Position numbers and translations under genes: made by a program. Of a stretch of DNA of 64,000 bases, positions 43,250 to 54,689 are shown in pieces. Within the stretch, counting starts at the first letter, position 1. Every line of letters starts with the position of its first letter. The stretch is from Ecdyonurus torrentis (lineage: Eukaryota > Arthropoda > Insecta > Ephemeroptera > Heptageniidae), in assembly GCA_949318235.1 (NCBI GenBank), contig OX439136.1, positions 5,558,009 to 5,622,008 of the forward strand, read 5' to 3'. The notes beneath the pieces were generated by a model that saw only the letters and a program-made list of their open reading frames with translations, searched no databases and had not been told where the DNA came from.

Positions 43250-43641
43250 AATGTCATACGTAACACTACGTACACACATACTATATAATATGATTATTTT
43301 GCTTTGTACTGTACAATTATGGTATTTTTAATATATAATATTTTTTTTATTTAATATTTAAAAATATACAGGTTCTCAACAGGGGTTTCAAAATTCATGT
43401 ACAGTATATAATAAGCTCCCATGTCAATAAACGCGGTGTTTAAAACAAAGTATTTACAATTCATTATTAACCAAAAAAAAATGTAATGTTTATAAATATG
43501 TTGTTATATTAATGATAAAAATAATTCAATTTTTTTTATATAAAATATTTTGCTATATAAAATTTTATGACGTAAAATCAAATATTAAATAATTTTTCGT
43601 CTCTTGCATAATCATAGGTTTGTTTCCTTTTTAACGTATTT

Positions 43642-43642
<1 letters not shown>
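43250..43642. other. A+T-rich intergenic DNA
   Basis: Nothing recognised. Confidence 0.5.

Positions 43643-43725
<83 letters not shown>
43643..43725. repeat. (GA)n microsatellite
   Basis: About 83 bp GA array. Confidence 0.97.
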
Positions 43726-43727
<2 letters not shown>

Positions 43728-44257
43728 CCCCTTGGGAAAAATTAATAATTAAAAAAAAAGCTTCAAAAGTATATAATAATTATACCGAATATTGTGCAAA
43801 TTAGTATATTCAGTATATTTATTTCAACCCTTAAACCGAGGAAAACAGTAAAAATATCAATTGAAAGGGTTTAAAAAAAATATACTGCATTTGACATAAA
43901 ATTTGGTATAAGAATATACTTTTTAAGACCTTTTTCCCCCCAGGGATTATCATTTACTTCTTACAATTTTTCCAAAGTTGCCGTATATGATAGCACAATA
44001 TTTTTAGATAAAAGAAAAACAAAAAGTCAAAATGGTTTATCTTTCTTGGTGAAATTTAACCGTCTTGCCATTTACATACGTTATCCTATTTCTTTACTAT
44101 AATTTGGAAAATCAACAAACTTAAACTTTTATATTGTATTTAATGACATTATTTAACACTAAATATGAATTTTTTAAAAAAAGTCAAAATTAATATATAA
44201 AATATTGAAAATTTTATAATTCAAAATCGCTCTATATAATGTAAGCACTATAAACAC
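43726..44257. other. A+T-rich intergenic DNA
   Basis: Nothing recognised. Confidence 0.5.
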
Positions 44258-44261
44258 TTGA

Positions 44262-44556
44262 AAGTGTAGAACACCTTGAACAAAAGAGTTGTGTAATATC
44301 CTAACAAACCTGAAAATCAACGTTGATGTGGCCGGAGTCATTGATTTCTAATTTATTTTCCATTCACAAAATGCCACTGGCGGTCACTGACGTCACAGCT
44401 CACCTGGTCCCCGGGCGAGCTGTGAGGTCAGTGACCGCCAGTGTCATTTTGTGAATGGAAAATAAATTAGAAATCAATGATTCCGGCTAAATCAACGTTG
44501 ATTTTCAGGTTTCTTAGGATATTACGCAACTTTTTTGTTCAAGGTGTTCTGCGCCT
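44262..44556. mobile_element. TTAA-type MITE, family A (copy A7)
   Basis: Left TTGA (44,258-44,261), right TTAA (44,557-44,560). AGTGTAGAACACCTTGAAC and GTTCAAGGTGTTCTGCGCCT. TGACGTCA at 44,388; the matching arm site has mutated to GTGAGGTCAGTG. Confidence 0.88.
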
Positions 44557-44849
44557 TTAAATGTCAATAACCAAGCAGCTTTCTGTATTTTTTTCATACA
44601 AAATTTATAATTAATATTATACATTATTATTATATTGAGAACTATAATTATAGAAGTTCTTATAAATATTATATTATACACCATAAGTTATATAGCAAAA
44701 TTAAACTACAAATTGTAACAATTAACAATCTCAATTATTAATCATTTTGAACAGACATTTAAATCAACTTTAAAGCTCTAGGCAAATTACAATAAAGAAG
44801 AACTACGTATTTCATTTGCATATAACGTAATGTAACTGTAGATATTCCA

Positions 44850-44956
44850 AGGTCAAAGGGTCATATGAAAAGAGGTCATGACGTCATCAGAGATCAAAGG
44901 TAAAGTCCCAAGGTTGCCAGATGTCACAAAGGGTCATCTGATCTCAAAGTTGTTGA
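44850..44956. promoter_or_regulatory. Cluster of AGGTCA-type half-sites around a CRE (tentative)
   Basis: In about 100 bases: AAGGTCAAAGGGTCAT (two half-sites in direct orientation), AGAGGTCATGACGTCATC (half-site fused to TGACGTCA at 44,879), ATCAAAGGTAAAGTCC, and CAAAGGGTCATCTGATC. Half-sites of this type bind nuclear receptors, and the central octamer binds CREB/ATF factors. No adjacent gene or TIR is visible, so function is inference; an unrecognised MITE is the other option. Confidence 0.3.
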
Positions 44957-45017
44957 ATCTGAAACAGAAATAAAACAAAATTGCAAGAAAAATAAAAAAA
45001 CATTATTTTTTTAATTG

Positions 45018-45694
45018 AAGCTTATTCTATAAACTACACACAAATATTGAGCCAGCTTTGAAAATGTTCTTTTGTTAAAAACAGCTGGTTATGACGTCGT
45101 TACTTGTTTACTACGTTTATACATATGGTTTATCATTGTTATTTCTTCTTTTATAGAACTTTGTACTTGATAAGAATAAAAATGTAAATTTTTACTGTCA
45201 ATCATAAATCATAAAAATCATAATAATCATAATAATCATAATAATAAATCATAAAAATCATAAATGTATATTTTATTAAATATAAATTATTTAAATAATA
45301 ATGTGCTATCTATAGCGAGATCTCAAATAAATATTATTTTTTATTTTTTTACATAGTTATGTAAAATATCAGTATAATATATAATAAAATAATAACAATA
45401 ATAAATAATAATTAAAAAAAATAAATGCTTTGTATGAAATAATAGTATCATAATATTTCTTATCTAGCACGCATATTGTGCATTATTTTTAGTGTGTAAG
45501 TCTGACTATCATTTCTCATTGTTTTAATTGTTGAACAAGAACCTACTAATGTGCAATGTTTGTATATGATTGTAGGAAATAGAAATGAATAAACATATTT
45601 TGAATTGAAAAGAAACTTCCCAAAAAAAAAAATTTTTTTTTTCGTCTCAATATATGTATTGAGACTCAAAATATGCGACTCACTTTTATCGTCT

Positions 45695-45740
<46 letters not shown>

Positions 45741-45830
45741 TCAACCAATGAATGTGTCTTATTTTGTTGGTCAGCCAATCACTGTTATTGAGATTCACTT
45801 TACTTTACATAACGAGCTGAACTGAAAAGT
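45018..45830. mobile_element. Element U, rearranged copy (reverse)
   Basis: TATTCTATAAACTACACAC, ATTGAGCCAG and GTTATGACGTCGTTACTTG at the left. At the right, GATCAACCAATGAATGTGTC and GGTCAGCCAATCACTGTTAT, the complement of U's interior. In between are (ATCATAATA)n-like tandem sequence (45,203-45,265) and a poly-A of about 43. Confidence 0.55.
45696..45738. repeat. Poly-A tract, about 43 bp
   Basis: The longest homopolymer in the window, inside the rearranged U copy. Confidence 0.93.
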
Positions 45831-45875
45831 TTACTATTTATTTGAGTTTAAAGTTTTTACTATAAAATTTGAATT

Positions 45876-46045
45876 GTCACATTTACATGTTATATCTTCA
45901 AATTGGAATAACTTTAATATTTGATCGTGTTTGCATGTGCTTGGCATAACTATACTTGTAAGAAACATTTCATCTTTACTTCATGTTAATTTTATTATTT
46001 CGTGACCGTTTAGTTTGTGAGATATCAGCCGGTCACCTACAACCT
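45876..46045. repeat. Repeat S (copy 1)
   Basis: ACATTTACATGTTATATCTT, TTTGATCGTGTTTGCATG and GAGATATCAGCCGGTCACCT align with 58,372-58,545. Unclassified; no TIR seen. Confidence 0.6.
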
Positions 46046-46178
46046 TATAAACATTGAATAAATTATCTTAATTAGGTAGTGAACAAACGTTTACCGGGAA
46101 TCAGTGATGATTTCTACATAAAATGACTATAAATATCTGTTTCCTCGGTATAACAATAATTTTTTTATCATTATTTAA

Positions 46179-46517
46179 GGCATAGGAAACATGAAACAAT
46201 ATACGTTCTTTTTAATCATTAAACACAAAATGGGATCTTCAAAACTGATGATAATTTTTACCAGAATGTAAATGTGGCCCCATAAGAGAGCGTGAAGAAA
46301 CTGTAAAGTATGCAATTTGTGTGAATATTTTTGTTTATGACGTCAGAAACAGGTAAAAACTCATATGAATAAGTTGTGCAGGTTGCATAAATTGAAATTT
46401 TCTGATCACTGCTATACGGCACTGCGGGTGGTTTTTGAGACCAATTAATGTTATTTATGTAAGTCCCATCATGTGTTTTGTGATATAAATGCTAATGTTT
46501 TCATGTTGCCCATGCCT
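46179..46517 (-). mobile_element. TTAA-flanked element D (copy D8)
   Basis: TTAA at 46,175-46,178 and 46,518-46,521. GGCATAGGAAACATGAAAC at the left and TTGCCCATGCCT at the right. TGACGTCA at 46,338. Confidence 0.87.
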
Positions 46518-46789
46518 TTAATTAACGTTAAATTAATAAATTATTTCTAGTTATTTTAAAGTACTATATAAGAACTAAACATTAAAAAAAATAATAATAA
46601 TAATAATAATTCGAAATATTTTTACTACAAAAAGTGTAAATTTCAAAGAAAGTAATAATAAATTTTGTATAATTTGTGCTGCAGTGCATAATAACTAATA
46701 ACGTAATAACTATTCCATAGAGCATAAGTTAAACTACAATTAAATTGCATGAATAATTAACAACAGCAGTGACTCAAACTTGCTCGCTT

Positions 46790-46862
46790 GTGGCGCTCGG
46801 TGAGGAACACAGAGTTACGACTTAGCTGCCGTCACTAACTCAGCTATACCAGCTCGGTAATG
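46790..46862 (-). mobile_element. SINE tRNA-like head fragment
   Basis: Plus-strand CTCGGTGAGGAACACAGAGT, ACTTAGCTGCCGTCACTAAC and TCAGCTATACCAG parallel the SINE-a head (CTCGGTGAGGAGTACAGAGT ... CATACCAG). Confidence 0.5.
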
Positions 46863-46886
46863 AGTAATGATTACATTAGGTGCTAA

Positions 46887-47115
46887 TAGACCGGTTGCAA
46901 TCCTTACGCTTTGTCGCCATCTTTGTGGAGCTTAATGCATTGTCCAGCTTAGGTTCAACATCATTTTCCCCTAGAAATATGACTTAGATTGAGGTTTCAA
47001 GCTTAGTTTTGCTTTTAAAAAAAATAATAAAAATAACATTTTTCCTATGCTACCTTAGTCTGTGTATTTCTGACCAACAAAATGGCGGCTCTTAAATATG
47101 AGTGCAACCGGTCTA
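46887..47115. mobile_element. Element Z with 9-11 bp target duplication
   Basis: Ends TAGACCGGTTGCAATCC and GAGTGCAACCGGTCTA. Flanks TAGGTGCTAA (46,877-46,886) and TAGGTGCTTAA (47,116-47,126) match except for one base. Duplications of 9-11 bp are typical of Mutator-like elements, but other superfamilies are possible. 229 bp, non-coding. Confidence 0.7.
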
Positions 47116-47126
47116 TAGGTGCTTAA

Positions 47127-48031
47127 TTTTTAGTTTAAATTGCTATTTACTCTCTAATTATTAAATTAAAATGAAATATTTGCCTTACTCAAAAATATAT
47201 GTGATGTGATATAATACATTTTTCCAAATCAACACTTTTTTTAATTTGTTTTTTTAACTTTTTAATACAAAAGTCTTAATTTGGTTGTGATAAAAATTCA
47301 ATACTATGAATTTTTTTTAAATGTATATTTTTAAATTGACTCTGTTCTGTGAAAGATCAAAAATGAAAAGCTATTTTGAAGAAATTGGTTCCCCTTCCCC
47401 CTCCCCGCCCCAGACATATAAGTACCTGATAAATTTATTTGTTTATTTTTGATACAATCAGTGGCATAAATGCATGATCAATGATCAAGTTTACAGGGAG
47501 GGGAGGGGTGTGTGAAGACTAAAATTTAAGTGGGTTGAATCGAGGCCCGCGGGATACCGGAGGCCTCGGTTAAATTGATCTCAACATCAAACGAATTACA
47601 TAATGAAAACTGATTATTGTTACTTTTAATTGAGGAAAAACATGTTTTATGTATATTGTAATTTAGTGAGACAAACGTGTAAATAAAACAATTAGATAGT
47701 ATACAAACACATGCAATTATATTCCAATTAAAAAAAAATCTTACAAAGGCGGAAAAAATGAAATGATGGCACAATAAAATCATTTTGCTATAACATATCT
47801 TTTTCCTTTTTTTTTTTTTTCTTTTTTTTTTCTATAACTTGAATTAATTAGCCGTACTGTAATATAAAATTATAAGAGTCTCTTTAATAACTATACAGTA
47901 AATATTCACAATTTTAAGTTTAAATATAGCAATATAGTAAGAGTAAGACATTAAATCAAAGTTTGTTTTGTTTTTACTATTTTTATTGAAAAATGTTTAA
48001 TTGAAGAAAAAGGGAAATATGGTATTAAAGA

Positions 48032-48079
<48 letters not shown>

Positions 48080-48104
48080 AAAAATGGTTTTTCATATGAC
48101 GATG
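47127..48104. other. A+T-rich intergenic DNA
   Basis: C-rich CCCCTTCCCCCTCCCCGCCCC at 47,392-47,412 and a G-rich patch near 47,500. (GA)n at 48,041-48,076. An 85-codon minus frame at 47,526-47,783 has no motif. Confidence 0.45.
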
Positions 48105-48600
48105 TATGTTGCTTGTATCTCAAAATCTAAAAAGAAAACTTCAAAACTTTATGATACTATTTGAAAGTTAATAGTATAATATAACAGCTACCTATGATAA
48201 AATTTTCAGAACCCGTGACAGTCAGATAAGAGAAAAAATAATTATTTAAATTAACATGGGCTCTTATAGGACTAAAACTTCAAATAATCATAATTTAAAA
48301 TCTAGCATGGTGACTACGTACTTTTTTTTTTTATTTTATTTTTTTTATTTTATGTATTTTTGAAGATACCTTATCCTAATGTATTACTGTGCAAAATTTC
48401 AAATTTTTCTTTCTTTGCAATTTTTTAGTCAAATTCCGTAAAGTACCTAATTTCCCGGTATACAGAAGAAAGTACGTGGAAAAAAAAACTCGGATAAAAG
48501 GTCCTACATGTATGCAGCTCGCCGACTCGCTATACCTGTGCGCAAAGGCAGGTCCTTTTATCCGAGGACCTTCTTTCAGACATTCGATTCTCTACCTTAA
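48105..48600 (+). mobile_element. Element Q (copy Q3) with small hairpin insert
   Basis: GTTGCTTGTATCTCAAAATC, then TCTAGCATGGTGACTACG and AGTCAAATTCCGTAAAGTAC. The final TCTACCTTAA is separated from the body by an inserted hairpin (48,489-48,570; CGGATAAAAGGTCCTAC paired with AGGTCCTTTTATCCG). Confidence 0.75.
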
Positions 48601-49454
48601 TTTAGTAAGTTTTATTATTATTAATATTATTATTATTATTATTTTTTTTTTTGCGGGCAAGGCAAAATGTGATACAAATAAGCACTATGACGATGATTAG
48701 TCGACACCAAAACACCATCAAAATCAGAACGTAGCACTTATCAAATTTAATAATTAAAATGAACACATCTAACCAGTAAATATACATAAAACAGGTATAC
48801 GTGTGTAACAGTAAACATAAAAACAATTTCTATTTAATTAACGGAAGAGATTTTTGTATAACATATATATTTTTTAAATGTTTTCCCCAAGGAATATTTT
48901 AAAATATATTTCTTTGAAAAATAAATACTTTTACATCAAGTTTGTAAATTAATTAATTCAAAGTGTTAAAAAAAAAAGTAATAAATAAAAAACTAAAGCA
49001 AAAACAAACAATCCAAAATATTATAATTAAACATCCGCCGATATTTATTATACTACATCAACTTAATTGCTATATGTTAATTATAAATTACTTAATAATA
49101 AATAAAATTATTTTTGTTATTATATATAATATTTATTTTATTTTTCATATTGTTTTCTAATTATTATCGATACTTACTTATTTTAATTAAGTACATAATT
49201 AAACTAATAATATTTTATAATTATAATTTTTATTTATTATACTCAATATTATAATCAAATTAAAGGTAAATATTATTTTTAATTATTATTCAATTATATA
49301 AATTGATTTTTTTTTTTTTGAACGATATAGAAATTGAAATTAATACCCACACAACAGAACAAAAATAAATCTGCAATTTATTTTGATAACAAAATAAAAT
49401 GGTTTTATTAAATGCTTTTGTTTTAAGTGATATTATGAAACATTTCCTGAGAAG
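48601..49454. other. A+T-rich intergenic DNA
   Basis: Very A+T-rich, with (ATT)n at 48,616-48,645. No gene recognised. Confidence 0.5.
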
Positions 49455-49772
49455 CATTGTATGCGTTCATGTTAAAGTCGACGCCATGTTGGATCACTCA
49501 ATAACATGGACCGCACATAAAAATGACTCATTTTAGCAGTTTGCAAATACTAAGAAATATTTTTGAAAGCATTTATGATTGATAGGTTGAATTAGCATCT
49601 CAAGTGAGAAAAATAATAATAATAAAAAATTAACCACAATTTTTTTTTTAAAGAAAATAGCAAAAAAAAAAAAAAGAGAAGTTTATTGTTCAATGCTGAG
49701 CAATGTTAATCATTACTCCAGGATGGCGTCCAAGCGTATTAAATATGACGTCATGCGCATATACCCTATATA
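49455..49772. mobile_element. Element I (copy I4)
   Basis: TGTATGCGTTCATGTTAAAG, CGCCATGTTGGATCACTCAA, CAATGCTGAGCAATGTT, TGACGTCA (49,746) and GCGCATATACCCTATATA. Confidence 0.8.
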
Positions 49773-50396
49773 ATTTATGAAAAGGTACATGTCAGCTGTC
49801 AAACTGAAGGGAATAATTAAAAGATCCTCACTTTTCCTGATGAGTGGACCAGTTGCAATGAATGTAATAAATATTAATGGTTTTTCATTTTATTTATTTA
49901 ATCGGGCAATAACAATGAGTGTAATTATGATTTTTTTTTAACGAAATTGCATCTGTATAAAAACTTACTATATATTAACATTTTGCGACAAATAAATATA
50001 TTATTTCCTTACGACATAATAACGCCTTACTAAAAGTACTATTTTTTTTTCTACACTACCCTGCCTATATGCATACTTTTTTCTTGAATAAAATGTATTT
50101 AATTGGATTAGGTCTGATTTTTTTTTTTTTTTTTTTTTTATAAAATTACTCAAATATAGTAACAATATTATACAACATCACATTTTTCATAAAAAGACTT
50201 AAAAATGTTTCTGTGTTCAATTTTCTCTATAAAAATAAATAGTAAATACTTCAAACCGGGGTTTTGTAACATTTATTATCATGATCAATTAGCGTAATGT
50301 AAAAATATATGTCACTTAAAGATTTATACTCTAATTGCGGTAGTTTTCTTCAGAAAAAAAATGGAATAAATAATAATAAAAATATGGTCTTACAAA

Positions 50397-50399
<3 letters not shown>
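49773..50399. other. A+T-rich intergenic DNA
   Basis: Poly-T at 50,119-50,139. CCTGATGAGTGGACCAG (49,838) looks like the start of a hammerhead core but lacks the rest. Confidence 0.45.

Positions 50400-50436
<37 letters not shown>
50400..50436. repeat. (GA)n microsatellite
   Basis: About 37 bp GA array. Confidence 0.95.
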
Positions 50437-50440
<4 letters not shown>

Positions 50441-50467
50441 TCATGCCATGATAATACTACGTATATA

Positions 50468-50617
50468 CACGTATGCCAAAAAAACACGTCTTTCCCGCCA
50501 AAAGCTGCATCCGGGGTGCTAAACAAATCAGGGGGTGCTTTATAAACCTACTAGCCAATCACAGTTGACTTTACATAATAAATTACACTGCATCCTCTCA
50601 AATTAGTATACGAGAGT
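50468..50617. mobile_element. TA-type MITE, family M (copy M2)
   Basis: CACGTATGCCAAAAAAACAC at the left, GCCAATCACAGTTGACTTTA within, and TTAGTATACGAGAGT at the right. Flanked by TA and a diverged TA. Confidence 0.7.
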
Positions 50618-51510
50618 TAATAGTGACCAATAAAGCCATCTCTTGATCATAATTGAAATTAATGTTAGTGAGGGCTTACGCATCGAATCTCGTCAGCTGT
50701 TCAGCGCGCCCTGAAGACATGAGTCAAATTGGCAACAAAATTGACCCTCAAAATAGATAAATTGGAAATATCATTTTTTGTTAATTAATTAAATTGATTT
50801 AGATTATTTTTATTACTATTTGCTGATTTTTGGAAGGAATTATAAATATTTTTTGGAAATTATCAGTCTCTCAATGGACTGTGTAGTCGCGCCCCAGGCT
50901 ATAGCCTGGCTATCGCCTGGCTATCGCTGCGTAACCGTGGTATCATTATTTTCCTGCAGAGGCGCTGTTTTTGTTGACTATGTACTCTCGTATTGGGAGA
51001 ACTTTTATATTATTTATTATTTTGTATTTTCTGACGGAGACGATACAAGGATAAAAGATGCATAGTAATTTATGCTGTATTTATGTTCTATATATTAGCA
51101 TAAATATTCACTTTTTTTTTAAATAATATAAAATGATGTTATAAATTTTTTTTTTTTTTTTGTTATAATGTTAAGAATTTTTATAGACTTAAGTGAATAT
51201 ATTACTGAAATCAGGCTATAGTTTAATTAATAATGAGCTTTTATCACAAACATGTAGATTTTTTTGTGTAAATTGAAAATTAGCAGAGAATATTGAAAAG
51301 TATTTTAAATTTATAGTTATTTATATCAAATATATTATAAAAAGCCCTAATTTGTGTACGTTCAATTATTATTTATGTATAGACATGTAATTATTTATGA
51401 TATTAGTAAAATGACTTAAAGTAACGGAAAAGTTTGAGTAGTAATTACTGATTTATGTCTTCGTTTTTTTTCTACATAATATACAAATTTCAGTATTATT
51501 CAACAATTTT

Positions 51511-51512
<2 letters not shown>
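50618..51512. other. Unassigned segment
   Basis: 50,660-50,730 and 50,870-51,000 are G+C-richer, with a small tandem GCCTGGCTATC repeat (50,897-50,930). No gene call: the 81-codon frame at 50,820 carries no domain I know. Confidence 0.4.

Positions 51513-51543
<31 letters not shown>
51513..51543. repeat. Poly-A tract
   Basis: About 31 A. Confidence 0.9.
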
Positions 51544-51547
<4 letters not shown>

Positions 51548-51556
51548 GCTTTTGTG

Positions 51557-51720
51557 TGCACGGAAAGAATAAATCATGTAATGATGCTAAATTGGAACAA
51601 CATAAATAATTATGCTGTACAACATAATAGTTATGCAGTATAGCAAAGATTATGCTGTATATTTAACAAATTTTGCTAAAAATGACCTAGCATAATTATT
51701 ATACGTATTTATTTTTATGG
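51557..51720 (+). repeat. Family N (CACGGAAAG type)
   Basis: CACGGAAAGAATAAATCATG, then TGCTAAATTGGAACAACATA and ATTATGCTGTACAACATAAT repeats. Several imperfect copies of a TATGCTGTA/GCATAAT unit. Confidence 0.5.
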
Positions 51721-51824
51721 TAATAGATTCATATTATTACTTTTATAAAAGTGACATCATAATTTTCACTACAAATAAGTAAGCATAAAAATCAATAATA
51801 TGTTACCTTAGTAAATTGACTTGA

Positions 51825-52400
51825 TTAACCACCAATAGCAGTTAGACGATCAGGTACTTGTCGAATACACATAACTTCCACATGTCCAATTTCATTACAT
51901 AAAAAACATACTGGACGACGATAACTTGTATGACATCTTTTTCTAGTAATATCTCTCACTCTTGTAAACCAATTATTATAAAGAATAAGTCCATTTTTAA
52001 TTAAACGATCCACATTATAAGTATCTTCAACAGATATTTCTAAAGCACCACCATAAAGTTTTCTTACAGTAAAAAATCTTACTTTTTCACGTAATAATGC
52101 TGATTTTACAAGATCAATACTAATTCTAGGTGCTAATGGACTTATAATTAAACATCTAACACCATTATTATTTGTATTTAATGGAGTAGATATTTTAATA
52201 TGTTCAATATTATTAATTAATTCATTAGGTTTAATTAATTGAATTTCACCTTTTGATAAACGTGATTTAATATTGTATTCCATTGCACTTTGAATTAAAG
52301 CATCGCCTAGTTTATCACAACGTTCACGATTATTGATGTAGAGTTGAGATTCTGGAGCAATTGAAGCTGCTTTAAAGAACTGTAACACAGACGTACACAT
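51825..52400 (-). CDS. Orphan gag/ORF1-like zinc-knuckle protein (191 aa)
   Basis: Longest intact reading frame in the window; ATG at 52,400, stop at 51,825. The C-terminus has a retroviral-type zinc knuckle, C-X2-C-X4-H-X4-C (C165, C168, H173, C178), preceded by a basic stretch (TRKRCHTSYRR). Residues about 80-150 (CLIISPLAPRIS, KLYGGALEISVEDTYNVDRL, GLILYNNWFTRVRD) look like the RRM-type fold that precedes the knuckle in ORF1 proteins of many non-LTR elements and in gag-like genes ('...DADRLIKxGL.L....+VR'). Codons are extremely A/T-ending. No reverse transcriptase, tail or LTR lies within 1 kb downstream, so it is an isolated ORF. Options: ORF1 of a LINE broken off from ORF2, or a domesticated gag-like gene. 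Nucleic-acid binding is likely. The first codons contain GTGTTACAG|TTC, so an upstream splice cannot be excluded. Confidence 0.7.
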   Translation of the reverse strand: MCTSVLQFFKAASIAPESQLYINNRERCDKLGDALIQSAMEYNIKSRLSKGEIQLIKPNELINNIEHIKISTPLNTNNNGVRCLIISPLAPRISIDLVKSALLREKVRFFTVRKLYGGALEISVEDTYNVDRLIKNGLILYNNWFTRVRDITRKRCHTSYRRPVCFLCNEIGHVEVMCIRQVPDRLTAIGG

Positions 52401-52429
52401 CTTGACAGATAGAAGATGAATGACTTTTT

Positions 52430-52700
52430 TTTTTTTTTTAGAAAGAATGTTTGGCTGGCTCAGGGTTCTTTAATTTCCCCTCCGTTGCTCAGGGTAAAAA
52501 AGAAAAAGAGGGGAAAGTAGGATATAATTGGTTATAATTAAGAGGGGGAGATAAGTGAAGTTAAGAAAAGAGGAGAAAAAAAAAACGGGAGATGTATAGA
52601 GGAAAGGGTTGAGGTGAGGCTCGCGGGGTGGTGGGGAGTGCTTGGTTCAGGGGGATATTAACAGGTGTGATATTTTGTATGGAATTTTTAAAAGGAGGAA
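52430..52700. other. Purine-rich strand-asymmetric block upstream of the gag-like ORF
   Basis: On plus, 52,488-52,650 is mainly A and G (for example AAAAAGAAAAAGAGGGGAAAG), so the ORF's own strand is a polypyrimidine tract just 5' of its ATG. The phrase GCTCAGGGT occurs twice (52,458 and 52,489). It could be a leader or simply a decayed tract. No promoter is evident. Confidence 0.4.
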
Positions 52701-53670
52701 GGGTAATGAATGAAACACGTGAGTTTTGCACGTAGTAAAAATCTCCTTTGAAAGTACAGGTTCTTCATAATTTTTTTTTCTAGAAGTTTCTTTTCATTTA
52801 CTTTATTTTTGAAATACATATTTAATTAGAAACAACTAATTGTTTATTATTTATTAATATTGTTATTATAGATACATTATACAGTACTAATACCTCCGTC
52901 TATTCTGTATATATTTTCATTAATTTCTATAGTTTTATAAATGTGCGAATATTAGATTACTATATTATATATTATTATTTTTTTATAAATGATATTTTTT
53001 GTTTACAAAATTTAATTAAAACAAGGATTTTGGCAAAAATATCAATGGGATAATTAAAAAACAAAATATTTTTCATTCCAGTAAAACATTAATTCGAATT
53101 AAAATATTTTGTATTTATATTAAATAAACAAAAACAAGAAGAAGAAAAATAATTAATATTCTTGTAAACATATAGCATAAATATTGCTATTAATAACATA
53201 ACCATATTGGTACGGATAAATGGTAATTCAAATACATATTCCCAAAATTGAACTATCATATTTCATAATTATTACTTACTTATTTTATTTTTATCTACGT
53301 GGCGTTCATTTAAATTGGGAGAAAAAAAATACAAACTCACGCAAGTTTCAAAAGTTTAAAATAATCACTTCAGTTATAAAATTCACTTCAAATATTTCAT
53401 ACATTTCACTTATATTTTCCCATAGAAAAGATAAAAATTCAGAGAAAGATTTCAAATCCATTACACTACAATATAATATAAGTAAAGTACGCTGTATAAA
53501 AATGAAAAACAAAATTTGAATAACGGTAAATTTTTAATTACTTTCTAAAACAAATTACATTGATTTTAAATTTACATAACTGCTAATATTTGAGTCAGCT
53601 GATCAGGGGAGTCTGTATTCAAAAATTTGAATTACGGGGTTTTGAAATTTTTAAGCGCATAAGACTTAAT
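52701..53670. other. A+T-rich intergenic DNA
   Basis: A 99-codon frame at 53,220-53,519 has no recognisable domain. Nothing else seen. Confidence 0.45.
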
Positions 53671-53679
53671 TATAGGAGG

Positions 53680-54330
53680 TGTACAGTATTTAGATGGCTT
53701 GTAACTCAAAATCTTGTAGGGAGAAAATGTATAATGCCATTTGAAAGTTAATAGTAAACGCTACCAATGATAATATTTTCAGAACCCGTAACCATATCCC
53801 TATATACTGTGCCCGTGCCGTGACTATCAGAAAAAGAGAAAATAATTATTGAAATTAACATATATGATGATCTGCGCACAGGTAGGACCTTTTATAAGGT
53901 AGTTAGGACTTTATACCCTCTAATAGGACTAAAATTAAAAAAAATAATAAAATTAAAAAAAAAATCGTTTGTAGCATAGAGCCTTTCCTTTTTTTATATA
54001 TTTAGTATTAGTATTATTATAATTTTTCTTTTCGTTTTCTTCTTGTGCGTTTTTTTTATTATTATTATTATTATTATTTTTATAAATAATATAAGACACT
54101 ATATATTATTTTGCATTTTCTATTTGCAATATGGAAATAACAGATATTTAGATAGAGTTTTGCGTCAACTGAAATCTCACTCTGATTGCATTGAATGGCC
54201 ATAAGCTAATAGAAATATATTTTTAATTAAAATGTCTGTACACACTTTATCACTGTATAAAATTTTAGATTTTTCTTTCTTTACGCTTTTTAGTCGAATA
54301 CCAAAGTATAGCTCATGATTTTCCCGACTT
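53680..54330 (+). mobile_element. Element Q (copy Q4), diverged and interrupted
   Basis: GGTGTACAGTATTTAGATGG and TTTTCAGAACCCGTAACC at the left; AAAATTTTAGATTTTTCTTT, TTTTTAGTCGAATACC and TTTTCCCGACTTAA at the right. The middle holds foreign low-complexity DNA. Confidence 0.6.
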
Positions 54331-54489
54331 AATGAAAACTTTAATGTATTATATTTTGTATATTTACTTATTTCAATATTATGATCTACCCAAAAGTTTT
54401 ATCAGTGAGATGATAAATTTGATGAGCATTGGACGATTAAAATTTAAACATATAGGTGTAGGTGTATTAATTATTCCAGCATCCACCCA

Positions 54490-54634
54490 CAGGGTCGGAC
54501 TGGAAATCAAGGGGCCTCGTCCGCAAAAGGGGTGTAACACCCTAGTTACGCCCCTTTTTGGGCCTTAGGGGCCTCCAAACTGGGAGGATCACGTCCGCAT
54601 TTGCGGACTTGCTCTCATGGCCAGTCCGAGACTG
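54490..54634. mobile_element. hAT-type MITE, CAGGGTCGGACTGG end
   Basis: Left CAGGGTCGGACTGGAAATC, right GGCCAGTCCGAGACTG. Flanked by a perfect 8-bp direct repeat TCCACCCA (54,482-54,489 and 54,635-54,642). 145 bp, G+C-rich, non-coding. Same group as 13,039 and 34,812. Confidence 0.92.
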
Positions 54635-54689
54635 TCCACCCACCTCAATAATATTCTAAATGATGCTCTCGCTTTCTCTATCCGATATA

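Noticed and set aside
49830..49880. CTGATGAG word reminiscent of a hammerhead ribozyme
   Set aside because: The second core segment (CGAAA) and stems II/III are absent.
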